Positions 24,165 to 31,882 of a stretch of 64,000 nt of DNA are shown in pieces. Under the pieces are notes generated by a model, which did no database searches, had not been told where the DNA came from, and saw only the letters and a program-made list of their open reading frames with translations. Source of the DNA: Streptomyces sp. NBC_01754 (GTDB lineage: Bacteria > Actinomycetota > Actinomycetes > Streptomycetales > Streptomycetaceae). The DNA lies in contig NZ_CP109132.1 in the NCBI RefSeq assembly GCF_035918015.1, forward strand, positions 5,456,001-5,520,000, written 5' to 3'. How positions within the stretch are numbered: position 1 is the first letter of the stretch; the number at the start of each line of letters is the position of its first letter. The position numbers and the translations under genes were made by a program.

Positions 24165-24172
24165 CGCCCTCC

Positions 24173-24198
24173 CGGGGCACCGCCCGCACGGTGCCCCG
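24173..24198 (+). terminator. First hairpin after P5C dehydrogenase
   Basis: A 10-bp perfect stem CGGGGCACCG (24173-24182) / CGGTGCCCCG (24189-24198) with a 6-nt loop, 8 nt after the stop codon. It probably ends the proline operon. Confidence 0.7.
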
Positions 24199-24208
24199 GA
24201 CCCGCACT

Positions 24209-24246
24209 CCGCCTCCCGCCAGGCCCCCCTGCCTGCCGGGAGGCGG
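24209..24246. terminator. Second hairpin between convergent pruA and GH3 genes
   Basis: A 10-bp perfect stem CCGCCTCCCG (24209-24218) / CGGGAGGCGG (24237-24246), followed by TTTC on the plus strand. With the hairpin at 24173 it separates two convergent genes and can serve both strands. Confidence 0.7.
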
Positions 24247-24259
24247 TTTCCATGGGGCC

Positions 24260-26557
24260 TCAGCCCTTCACGGTGAACGCGGCCCGCAGCAGCACCTCGT
24301 CACGGGAGGACGGGCCGACCAGCAGCTCGAAGTCGCCCGGCTCGACGACCCGGTCGCCCCGGGCGTCCACCAGGGTGCAGTCCGCGACCGGCAGCTCCAC
24401 CAGGACCTCACGTGCCTGGCCCGGCGCGATCTCCACCTGCCGGTAGGCCTTGAGCTCCTTCTCCGCCCAGGTCACGGAGGTCACCAGGTCGCTCACATAC
24501 ACCTGGACGGTCTCCCGGACCGGCCGTGAGCCCGTGTTGGTGACGGTGACGCGCGCCCGCAGGACGTCGCCCGCCTGGACGTTCTCCGTCAGCACCGCCA
24601 GATCGGTGTACGTCACGGTCGTGTAGCTCAGCCCCTCGCCGAAGGCGAACGCCGGACGCTGGCTGAGGTCGGCGTACCGGCTGCCGTGCTGGCCCCGGAT
24701 CTGGTTGTAGTACGTCGGCTGCTGGCCGGCGTGCCGGGCGAAGGAGACCGGCAGCCGGCCCGACGGCTCGGCCAGGCCGAGGAGCAGCTCGGCCACGGCA
24801 CGGCCGCCCTGCATACCCGGGTTGAAGGCGTGCACGATCGCCGCCGCACCGAGCGCGGACGGCGGCAGGACCAGCGGCTTGGAGCTGATGACCACGACCA
24901 CGAGCGGGGTGCCCGTCGCGGCCAGCGCGTCCAGCAGGGCGACCTGGCCGCCGACGAGCTCCAGGGTGGCGGTGGAGCGCCCCTCGCCCACCAGCTCGAT
25001 GCGGTCGCCGACGACGGCGACCACGTGGTCGGCGCCCTCGGCGGCGGCGACCGCCTCGTCGATCAGGGCCCGGGACGGCTCGGCGGGGACCACGACATGG
25101 GGGCGGGGCTGCCCGTCGGGGAAGTACGCCCCCTCCGGATCGGGTCCCACGGACAGGATCTCGGCGCCCTGGGCGTAGGTGACGGTCCAGTCCTCGGGGA
25201 CGTGCGCGCGCAGCCCGTCCAGCACGGTGCGGATCATGGCGCGGGGCTGGCCGTCCGGCAGCCAGTCGGCCTGACCGGAGGAACCGGCCCAGTCGCCGAG
25301 CTGGGTCTGCGGGTCGTCCGCGTTGGGCCCGACGACGGCGATCGTGCGGGGCCGCGCGCCCGGTTCGGCGAGGGCGCGGCCGTCCGCACCGGCCTCCAGG
25401 CCACCGGCCAGCGGCAGGGTGCCGTCGTTGCCGAGCAGGACGAGCGAGCGGCGGGCGGCCTCCAGGTTGAGCGCCGTGTGCTCCGCGCTGCCGATGACCG
25501 CGGCCTGCCGGGCGGGATCGGGGTGGCGCGGGTCCTCGAAGAGGCCCAGCTCGAACTTGAGGGTCAGGACGCGGCGTACCGCCGCGTCGATCTCCGCCTC
25601 GTCCAGGAGGCCCTGGGCGACGGCGTTCTGCGCGCCCTCGAAGAACTGCGGGGTGGTCATCACCATGTCGTTGCCGGCGCGGACCGCCGCGGCGGCGGCC
25701 TGGGTGTGGTCGGCGTAGATCTTCTGCTCCCACACCATGCGGCCGACGTTGTCCCAGTCCGTCACCAGGGTGCCGGTGTACCCCCACTCGCCGCGCAGCA
25801 CCTCGTTCAGCAGCCAGTCGTTGACCGTGACCGGCACGCCGTCCATCGACTGGTAGCCGAGCATGAACGTACGGCAGCCCTCACGGGCGACCCGCTCGAA
25901 CGGGGGCAGGAACCAGGAGCGCAGCTTGCGCCGCGAGATGTCGGCCTCGCTGGCGTCCCGGCCGCCCTGGGTCTCGGAGTACCCCGCGAAGTGCTTGGCG
26001 CAGGCCAGGACCGCCGTCGGGTCCGACAGACCGTCGCCCTGGTAGCCGCGCACCATCGCCGAGGCCAGCTCGCCGATGAGGAACGGGTCCTCGCCGAAGG
26101 TCTCGCTGACCCGGCCCCAGCGCAGGTCGCGGGTGATGCACAGGACCGGCGAGAACGTCCAGTGCACACCGGTGGACGCGACCTCGACGGCCGTCGCCCG
26201 GGCGACGCGCTCCACCAGCTCCGGATCCCAGGTCGCCGCCATGCCCAGCTGCGTGGGGTAGATCGTGGCGCCCTCCCAGAAGGAGTGCCCGTGGATGCAG
26301 TCCTCCGCGACGAGCAGCGGGATGCGCAGCCGGGTCCGCCCCGTGGCGGCCGCCGCCTCCCGGACGTGGGCGGGCGAGGCGTGCAGGATCGACCCCGCGT
26401 GCAGGTCCTCGACGAGGTGGCGCACTCCGTCCTTCGCGTTCAGCTGGAGCATCTGGCCGGTCTTCTCGGCGGGCGTCATACGGCCCAGAAGGTCCTCGAC
26501 GCGTTCGGCGACGGGCCGGGCGGGGTCCAGGTAGGGCAGGGGGGTGGAGGGGGACAC
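24260..26557 (-). CDS. GH3 family glycoside hydrolase (beta-glucosidase or beta-xylosidase type)
   Basis: 765 aa without a signal peptide, so intracellular. The N-terminal barrel (residues ~10-350) shows the family KHFAGYSETQGGRDASE segment and the nucleophile Asp267 in VTDWDNVG. A C-terminal sandwich domain (~380-600) and a fibronectin III-like domain (~650-765, ending in DFELLVGPSSRDE) follow, the usual GH3 order. It cleaves beta-linked glucosides or xylosides from imported oligosaccharides. The GTG start has AAAGGACC upstream. It is divergent from a TetR regulator with a palindrome between them. Exact substrate specificity cannot be read from sequence. Confidence 0.92.
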   Translation of the reverse strand: MSPSTPLPYLDPARPVAERVEDLLGRMTPAEKTGQMLQLNAKDGVRHLVEDLHAGSILHASPAHVREAAAATGRTRLRIPLLVAEDCIHGHSFWEGATIYPTQLGMAATWDPELVERVARATAVEVASTGVHWTFSPVLCITRDLRWGRVSETFGEDPFLIGELASAMVRGYQGDGLSDPTAVLACAKHFAGYSETQGGRDASEADISRRKLRSWFLPPFERVAREGCRTFMLGYQSMDGVPVTVNDWLLNEVLRGEWGYTGTLVTDWDNVGRMVWEQKIYADHTQAAAAAVRAGNDMVMTTPQFFEGAQNAVAQGLLDEAEIDAAVRRVLTLKFELGLFEDPRHPDPARQAAVIGSAEHTALNLEAARRSLVLLGNDGTLPLAGGLEAGADGRALAEPGARPRTIAVVGPNADDPQTQLGDWAGSSGQADWLPDGQPRAMIRTVLDGLRAHVPEDWTVTYAQGAEILSVGPDPEGAYFPDGQPRPHVVVPAEPSRALIDEAVAAAEGADHVVAVVGDRIELVGEGRSTATLELVGGQVALLDALAATGTPLVVVVISSKPLVLPPSALGAAAIVHAFNPGMQGGRAVAELLLGLAEPSGRLPVSFARHAGQQPTYYNQIRGQHGSRYADLSQRPAFAFGEGLSYTTVTYTDLAVLTENVQAGDVLRARVTVTNTGSRPVRETVQVYVSDLVTSVTWAEKELKAYRQVEIAPGQAREVLVELPVADCTLVDARGDRVVEPGDFELLVGPSSRDEVLLRAAFTVKG

Positions 26558-26601
26558 GGTCGGTCCTTTCGCGGCGCGGTTCGGCTTTCACCATAGAGTC
26601 A

Positions 26602-26623
26602 ATACCGACCGCTTGGTAAGTAT
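26602..26623. promoter_or_regulatory. Candidate TetR operator between GH3 and tetR
   Basis: A 22-bp interrupted palindrome, ATAC-N2-ACC-N4-GGT-N2-GTAT, with seven pairs in each arm. It lies in the 126-bp divergent intergenic region, 45 bp from the GH3 start and 60 bp from the regulator start. TetR-family operators usually have this size and symmetry. Confidence 0.55.
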
Positions 26624-26683
26624 CTCCGGATGTGCGAATGTGACCGGTGACAGCAGCCGGTACGACCGGACCGGGAGGTGCCC

Positions 26684-27283
26684 GTGACCGACGGGGCGAA
26701 GCGCGGCTACGCCAAGGGCCGCGCCAAGCGGGGTGAGATCCTCGACCAGGCCATGGCCCTGTTCGGCGAGGCCGGTTACCGAGGGGCCTCGCTCCGGGTG
26801 ATCGCGACCCGCTGCGGCATCTCGCACCCCGGGCTGCTGCACCACTTCCCGACCAAGGAGTCCCTGCTGCTCGCGGTGCTCGAACACCGCGACGAGGTGG
26901 ACGGCGCGTGGCTCGACCTCGGCTCCACCACGGGCGTCCGGCGGCTGCGCAGGTTCGCCGAACTGGCCGCGCTCAACGCGGCCCGCCGCGGCATCGTCGA
27001 ACTGTTCACCGTGGTCTCGGCCGAGGCGACCGCGGCGGACCACCCCGCCCACGCCTACTTCGTACGGCGCTACGCCCATTCGGTCTCCGGCGCCGAACTC
27101 GCCTACACCCAGGCCCTCGCGGAGGGCGCGCTCCGGGAGGGCGTCGATCCCGCCCTCGCGGGGGCGCAGTTGATCGCCCTGATGGACGGGCTCCAGGTGC
27201 AGTGGCTGCTCGGTGACGGCGCGAGCGACATGGCGGGCGTCCTGCGCGCCCACCTCCAGGCACAGCTCACCGTGCCGCTCTGA
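26684..27283 (+). CDS. TetR/AcrR-family regulator
   Basis: 199 aa. The N-terminal HTH (AKRGEILDQAMALFGEAGYRGASLRVIATRCGIS, then HPGLLHHFPTKESLL in outline, residues ~10-60) is typical. The C-terminal ligand domain is variable, as usual. GTG 26684 is 6 nt from GGGAGG; the in-frame GTG 26678 overlaps that Shine-Dalgarno. Divergent from the GH3 gene and probably its repressor. Confidence 0.9.
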   Translation: MTDGAKRGYAKGRAKRGEILDQAMALFGEAGYRGASLRVIATRCGISHPGLLHHFPTKESLLLAVLEHRDEVDGAWLDLGSTTGVRRLRRFAELAALNAARRGIVELFTVVSAEATAADHPAHAYFVRRYAHSVSGAELAYTQALAEGALREGVDPALAGAQLIALMDGLQVQWLLGDGASDMAGVLRAHLQAQLTVPL

Positions 27284-27396
27284 ACTGACGGGTCGTTTTC
27301 GCAGGCCGGAGCACGTTGTCAGTGGTCGCGACTAGGTTTCTCCATGTCCCGCCGGTCTGGCGTGGAACCCCCTTCCGGTGCATTGGAGATGGCGCG

Positions 27397-27900
27397 TTGT
27401 CAGATTGGGAGAGGTCGAGCGCGGCCCGGGTGGTGCCGCCCGCGCGACCGCGCAAACTGGCCAAGGTCCCGTTCGTCGAACTGGCCGACGGACGCCTGCA
27501 GGGAGTGGTGTCCAGCGGTTCCGACATCGAGCGGGTCTACGTCTCGTCGGTCGCGGCCGGTACCTACGCCTACGCGTGCAGCACCAACAACAACCGGCCC
27601 TGCGGCGGCGCCCGGGGCTCGTTCTGCAACCACATACGTGCCCTGGTCACCGAGGCGGTGCTCCAGTACGGCGCCGAGCGCGTGGCCCGCTCGCTGAAGG
27701 CCGAGACCGCGGACGGCGAGCCGACCGCGCAGACCCTCGTCGCGGCCATGACGGCCACCCGGCCCCCACTGGACGCGTCCAAGGCGGCCGCGTCCGTCTT
27801 CAGCCGGTTCCTGCGCCACCTCGCCTACCTCGAAATGGCCCCGGTCACGGCACCGTTGCCCGAGATGCAGTGGTTCCCGCCGAGCCGGGCGGTGGCGTGA
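27397..27900 (+). CDS. Small SWIM-like zinc-finger protein
   Basis: 167 aa from TTG 27397, which has GGAGAT 6 nt upstream; the longer frame from 27316 has no clear signal. The core is a C-x7-C-x7-C-x-H cluster (Cys61, Cys69, Cys77, His79) in the segment CSTNNNRPC and CGGARGSFCNH. This looks like a variant of the SWIM zinc finger, whose final C-x-H is kept. SWIM domains bind DNA or proteins. Its stop overlaps the start of the next gene (TGATG), so it leads the vWA/MoxR operon. Biochemical role unknown. Confidence 0.75.
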   Translation: MSDWERSSAARVVPPARPRKLAKVPFVELADGRLQGVVSSGSDIERVYVSSVAAGTYAYACSTNNNRPCGGARGSFCNHIRALVTEAVLQYGAERVARSLKAETADGEPTAQTLVAAMTATRPPLDASKAAASVFSRFLRHLAYLEMAPVTAPLPEMQWFPPSRAVA

Positions 27901-29294
27901 TGCGCGCCGACCTGTTCGCCGGGGAGATCACCGGACTCGACGAGGCGCTGAGCGCCGTGGACGGCTTCGACGGCGCCCTCACCGAGGGGCTGCTGCGCCC
28001 CCGCCCCGACGGCGCCGCGGCTCTGACCGCACTCGCCGACGCCGTCGCGGGCAGCCCGCCGGCCGCACGGGTCGCCGAGGCGGCCGGGAAGGCGGCGGCC
28101 GGAGCGGCGGACGAGGAGCACTTCGTCGCCCTCGCCGCGGCCCGTACCGCCCTGCTCGGCTCCGTCCACGACGCCCTGACGGCCCGCGTGGCCGAGGCGA
28201 CCGGGCGGCCGCGCGGCGAGGAGAGCGCCCCGGCGCCCGGCGAACGGCCGCAGCCCGTCAACCTCCTGCTCGCCGCCCGCGCCTGGCTGTGCGACCTGGC
28301 GCGCGCCGGCTGGCGGGGCATCGACCACGAGGTGGTCTCCGGCTCGGCCCAGGTGGTCTCCGCGATGCTCGCGGAACCGGCGCTGCGCCGTCCGGCCGTG
28401 CTGCTGGACGGCTTCGCCGCCGAGCTCGCCGCGTCCTGCCCGGGCGCCGCCCTGGACCGTGTGCCGGCACGCCGCTGGGCCGACCTCTGGGCCCGCGCCG
28501 TGCTGCTGACCCTGCCGGGCGCGGCCGACGCGCCCGCGGCCGGCACGGCCACCGGCCGACTGCTGCCCCTGGGCGTCGACCTGCACGAACACCCGACGGC
28601 CGTACAGGCCCAGGTCCACGGGGTGTTCGAGCCCGCGGACGGCTCGCCGTCGCGGCTGGTGCGGGCGAGCGTGTCGGCGCCCAAGCCCGACAGCGTCGTC
28701 GGAGCGGGCCTCTGGCAGCTGCTCCGGCCCCATATGTCGCTGCTGTCGGCGCTCGGCGAAGGGCGCGCGGCGGAGCTGTCCGGGATGCCGGTCACCGCCG
28801 GAGGCGACCTGCTCTGGGACGACGCGCACGCCCGCCCGGGGGAGAGCGCCGACCCGTTCACCACGGCCCGTGTCGCCCTGCCCACCGCCACGGACCCCGT
28901 GACGGACCCGCTGGACCGGCACCCGGCGCGGATCGCCGTACCGGTCTTCCTGGAGGGCTACGGCACCGGCAGCGGCGAGGACGGACGGCCGGTCCTCACC
29001 GTCGCCGGTCACCCCCTGCCCGTCGACACCGGCCGGATCCCGGTCGCCGGGCCCCTCACCCCTGAGGCGGTCGCCGCGTCCGGAGCGTGCGTCGGGCTGC
29101 TGCGCTGGGACGCCGGGACCTTCTTCGTCCAGCCCCTGGCCGTCGAGCGGACGGTGCGGAAGAAGACCGTCGCCCTGCACGCCGGGGCCTGGGCCGCCGG
29201 CACCACCGACAAGGCGGGGGCCAAGGCGGAGAAGGCCGCCACCGACGCCGTGGCGGTGCTGCGGGAGCGCGCGGGAAGGCTGCTGCGGAAATGA
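27900..29294 (+). CDS. Unknown protein of the vWA-MoxR operon
   Basis: 464 aa, not recognised. Mostly alpha-helical and Ala/Leu-rich, with few charged repeats in the first half (LTALADAVAGSPPAARVAEAAGKAAAG). A more globular second half has several glycine-rich turns, and the C-terminus is Lys/Ala/Glu-rich. No signal peptide or membrane segment. ATG 27900 overlaps the preceding stop (TGATG) and its own stop overlaps the vWA start (ATGA). Fixed coupling to SWIM-like, vWA and MoxR partners suggests a dedicated subunit, perhaps an adaptor or effector of the ATPase complex. Confidence 0.75.
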   Translation: MRADLFAGEITGLDEALSAVDGFDGALTEGLLRPRPDGAAALTALADAVAGSPPAARVAEAAGKAAAGAADEEHFVALAAARTALLGSVHDALTARVAEATGRPRGEESAPAPGERPQPVNLLLAARAWLCDLARAGWRGIDHEVVSGSAQVVSAMLAEPALRRPAVLLDGFAAELAASCPGAALDRVPARRWADLWARAVLLTLPGAADAPAAGTATGRLLPLGVDLHEHPTAVQAQVHGVFEPADGSPSRLVRASVSAPKPDSVVGAGLWQLLRPHMSLLSALGEGRAAELSGMPVTAGGDLLWDDAHARPGESADPFTTARVALPTATDPVTDPLDRHPARIAVPVFLEGYGTGSGEDGRPVLTVAGHPLPVDTGRIPVAGPLTPEAVAASGACVGLLRWDAGTFFVQPLAVERTVRKKTVALHAGAWAAGTTDKAGAKAEKAATDAVAVLRERAGRLLRK

Positions 29295-30751
29295 CCGAGC
29301 CCCTGACCGGACCGGTCCCCGGCGGCACCACGCCGAGCGCTGTTCCCGACCCCGACGTCAACCGCCGCCAGGTCCTCTACTGGCGGCTCCTGGCCCGCCT
29401 CTTCGACCCCGAGGAGCAGGCCGCCCTCGAATCCGCGAGTCTGGCCGTCGTCGAGGACATCGGACTGCCGGGCGCGCTGCTGGACCCGCAGACATCCGTC
29501 GACTCCGTCGTGCAGCGCCACCCGGACCTGGCCGCCGAGTTCGACGGCCTGATGGTGCCCGGCACGGAACCCGGCGCCGAGGACGTACGCGACCGGGCCG
29601 CCGAAGTACGGCGCGCGGCACTGGCGTCGAAGGTGCTGCTCAACGTCTTCGCGCCCGCCACCGGCACGGTCACCGCCGGACAGCTGGCCCGCTGGCAGTC
29701 CGACGCGGGGTGGCTGGAGCGCGCCCTCGGCTGTGCGCCCGGCGAACTGCGGGGCGGCCGGGGCGCCGGGGGAGCGGGTCGGGGCGCCGGAGGAGCGGGT
29801 GCCGGTACGGGTACGGGTACGGGAGGCGGCGGCACCACGCCCGACCTCAGCCGGCTGATCCCCGCGATCGGCCCCGAACTCGGCGAGCTGGAGGCCGACC
29901 TCGTCAAGCGGATGCACCTGCGGGAGGTGCTGGCCGACCCCGCGCTGGCCGCCCGGCTCACCCCGAGCATGTCGCTCATCGAGCAGCTGCTGCGGGACAA
30001 GGGCAACCTCTCCGGCGTCGCCCTGGCCAACGCCAAGGCCCTCATCCGCCGGTTCGTGGACGAGGTCGCCGGAGTACTGCGCACCCAGGTGGAGAAGGCC
30101 ACGGTCGGCGCGCTCGACCGCTCCGTCCCGCCCAAACGGGTCTACCGCAACCTCGATCTGGACCGCACGATCTGGAAGAACCTCACCAACTGGAGCCCGG
30201 AGGAGGAGCGGTTGTACGTCGACCGCCTCTACTACCGGCACACGGCGCGCAAGACGACGCCCCAGCGGCTGATCGTCGTCGTCGACCAGTCGGGCTCGAT
30301 GGTCGACTCCATGGTCAACTGCACCATCCTGGCCTCCATCTTCGCGGGGCTGCCCAAGGTCGACGTACACCTCGTCGCCTACGACACCCAGGCCCTCGAC
30401 CTGACCCCCTGGGTGCACGACCCGTTCGAGACCCTGCTGCGGACCAACCTCGGCGGCGGCACCGACGGCACGGTCGCCATGGCCCTGGCCCAGCCCAAGA
30501 TCGCCGAGCCCCGCAACACCGTCGTGGTGTGGATCTCCGACTTCTACGAATGGCGCGGTGAGCAGCTGTTCGACAGCATGGCCGCCATCCACCGCTCGGG
30601 CGCCAAGTTCATCCCGGTCGGCTCGGTGACCAGCTCCGGACGCGGTGTCGTCAACCCGTGGTTCCGCGAGCGGTTCAAGGACCAGGGCACGCCGGTCCTC
30701 TCCGGCCACATACGCAAGCTCGTGCACGAGCTCAAGAACTTCCTCACCTGA
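29291..30751 (+). CDS. von Willebrand factor A (CoxE-like) protein
   Basis: 486 aa. The N-terminal half is helical, with a Gly/Ala/Thr-rich linker around residues 155-180 (tandem GTG and GGAG repeats). The C-terminal half is a vWA domain with an intact MIDAS motif, DQSGS at residues 332-336, then the conserved Thr in GGGTDGTVAMA and Asp in VVVWISDFYEW. It should bind Mg2+ and a partner protein. Such proteins pair with MoxR AAA+ ATPases; the MoxR gene follows 18 nt downstream. No signal peptide, so cytoplasmic. Confidence 0.9.
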   Translation: MTEPLTGPVPGGTTPSAVPDPDVNRRQVLYWRLLARLFDPEEQAALESASLAVVEDIGLPGALLDPQTSVDSVVQRHPDLAAEFDGLMVPGTEPGAEDVRDRAAEVRRAALASKVLLNVFAPATGTVTAGQLARWQSDAGWLERALGCAPGELRGGRGAGGAGRGAGGAGAGTGTGTGGGGTTPDLSRLIPAIGPELGELEADLVKRMHLREVLADPALAARLTPSMSLIEQLLRDKGNLSGVALANAKALIRRFVDEVAGVLRTQVEKATVGALDRSVPPKRVYRNLDLDRTIWKNLTNWSPEEERLYVDRLYYRHTARKTTPQRLIVVVDQSGSMVDSMVNCTILASIFAGLPKVDVHLVAYDTQALDLTPWVHDPFETLLRTNLGGGTDGTVAMALAQPKIAEPRNTVVVWISDFYEWRGEQLFDSMAAIHRSGAKFIPVGSVTSSGRGVVNPWFRERFKDQGTPVLSGHIRKLVHELKNFLT

Positions 30752-30769
30752 TACCTCAGAAAGGCTGAC

Positions 30770-31882
30770 ATGTCCGACCTGCTGCGCGCCCCCGCCGAGA
30801 TCAAGTACGCCGAGGAGCTGGACTGGCTGGAGTCGATCGACGACCACCCCAAGCCGTTCTCCTGGCGGCTGTCGCCGAAGATGGTCCGCCTGTTCATCCT
30901 GGGTTCCGAGCGGGCGGACGGCCTGGACCGGGAGATCTCCCAGAAGTGGTTCGGCGACCGGAGCTTCGTCGAGCGCTCCATCGTCACCCTCGCCTCCGAC
31001 CGGGGGCTGCTCCTCATCGGTGACCCCGGCACCGGAAAGAGCTGGCTGGCCGAACTGCTCTCCACCGCCGTCTGCCGCAACTCCACGCTGGTGGTGCAGG
31101 GCACGGCCGGTACCACCGAGGACCACATCAAGTACTCGTGGAACGTGTCCATGGTCATCGCCAAGGGCCAGTCGCGGGAGTCGATGATCCCCTCGCCGAT
31201 CATGACGGCGATGGAGACCGGTGCGATAGGCCGCTTCGAGGAGCTGACCCGCTCCACCAGCGACGTCCAGGACGCGCTGATCTCGATCCTGTCCGAGAAG
31301 TACATCTCGGTGCCGGAGCTGGACAGCGACGGCATCGTCTTCGCCAAGCCGGGGTTCTCCGTGATCGCCACGGCCAACAGCCGGGACCGGGGCGTCAACG
31401 ACCTGTCCTCGGCTCTCAAGCGCCGCTTCAACTTCGTCCGCATCCCGGTGATGACCGACAGGAAGAGCGAGGCGGAGATCGTCCGCTTCCGCACCGAGGA
31501 GCTGCTGCGCCGGCACAGCATCGAGCTGGACGTGCCGCCGACGCTGCTCGACGTGCTGCTCCAGAGCTTCGCCGATCTGCGCGCCTCCGCCGCCGCGGCC
31601 GGCAGCGACGACGAGAAGCTGGAGTCCGCGCTGTCCACGGCCGAACAGATCGGGGTGCTGGAGGACGCGATCCTGCACAGCAACTTCTTCGGCGAACAGG
31701 CCCTGACCGCCCGCACCCTGGCCTCCTCACTCGTCGGCTCGCTGACCCGCCGCGAGCCGGAGGACCTGGCCATCCTCAACAAGTACCTGCACGGGGTCGT
31801 CGAGCCGCGCAGCAAGGAGGAAGGCGGTTCCTGGCCGGAGTTCCTCCAGGGCGGCCGCGACACGATCGCCACGCTCTCGTGA
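30770..31882 (+). CDS. MoxR-type AAA+ ATPase
   Basis: 370 aa. Walker A GDPGTGKS at residues 84-91, then the RFEELTRSTSDVQDALISILSEKYISV region that follows Walker B in MoxR proteins, sensor 1 VIATANSRDRGVNDLSSALKRRFNF in outline with the arginine finger, and a C-terminal lid. MoxR ATPases act as chaperone-like remodellers with vWA partners. Start ATG 30770 has CAGAAAGG upstream. It overlaps the next gene by 4 nt (GTGA). Confidence 0.92.
   Translation: MSDLLRAPAEIKYAEELDWLESIDDHPKPFSWRLSPKMVRLFILGSERADGLDREISQKWFGDRSFVERSIVTLASDRGLLLIGDPGTGKSWLAELLSTAVCRNSTLVVQGTAGTTEDHIKYSWNVSMVIAKGQSRESMIPSPIMTAMETGAIGRFEELTRSTSDVQDALISILSEKYISVPELDSDGIVFAKPGFSVIATANSRDRGVNDLSSALKRRFNFVRIPVMTDRKSEAEIVRFRTEELLRRHSIELDVPPTLLDVLLQSFADLRASAAAAGSDDEKLESALSTAEQIGVLEDAILHSNFFGEQALTARTLASSLVGSLTRREPEDLAILNKYLHGVVEPRSKEEGGSWPEFLQGGRDTIATLS

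Noticed and set aside
29800..29830. Tandem GTACGG-like repeat in the vWA gene
   Set aside because: It encodes the Gly/Thr-rich linker in frame and is best seen as low-complexity linker DNA, not a separate element.
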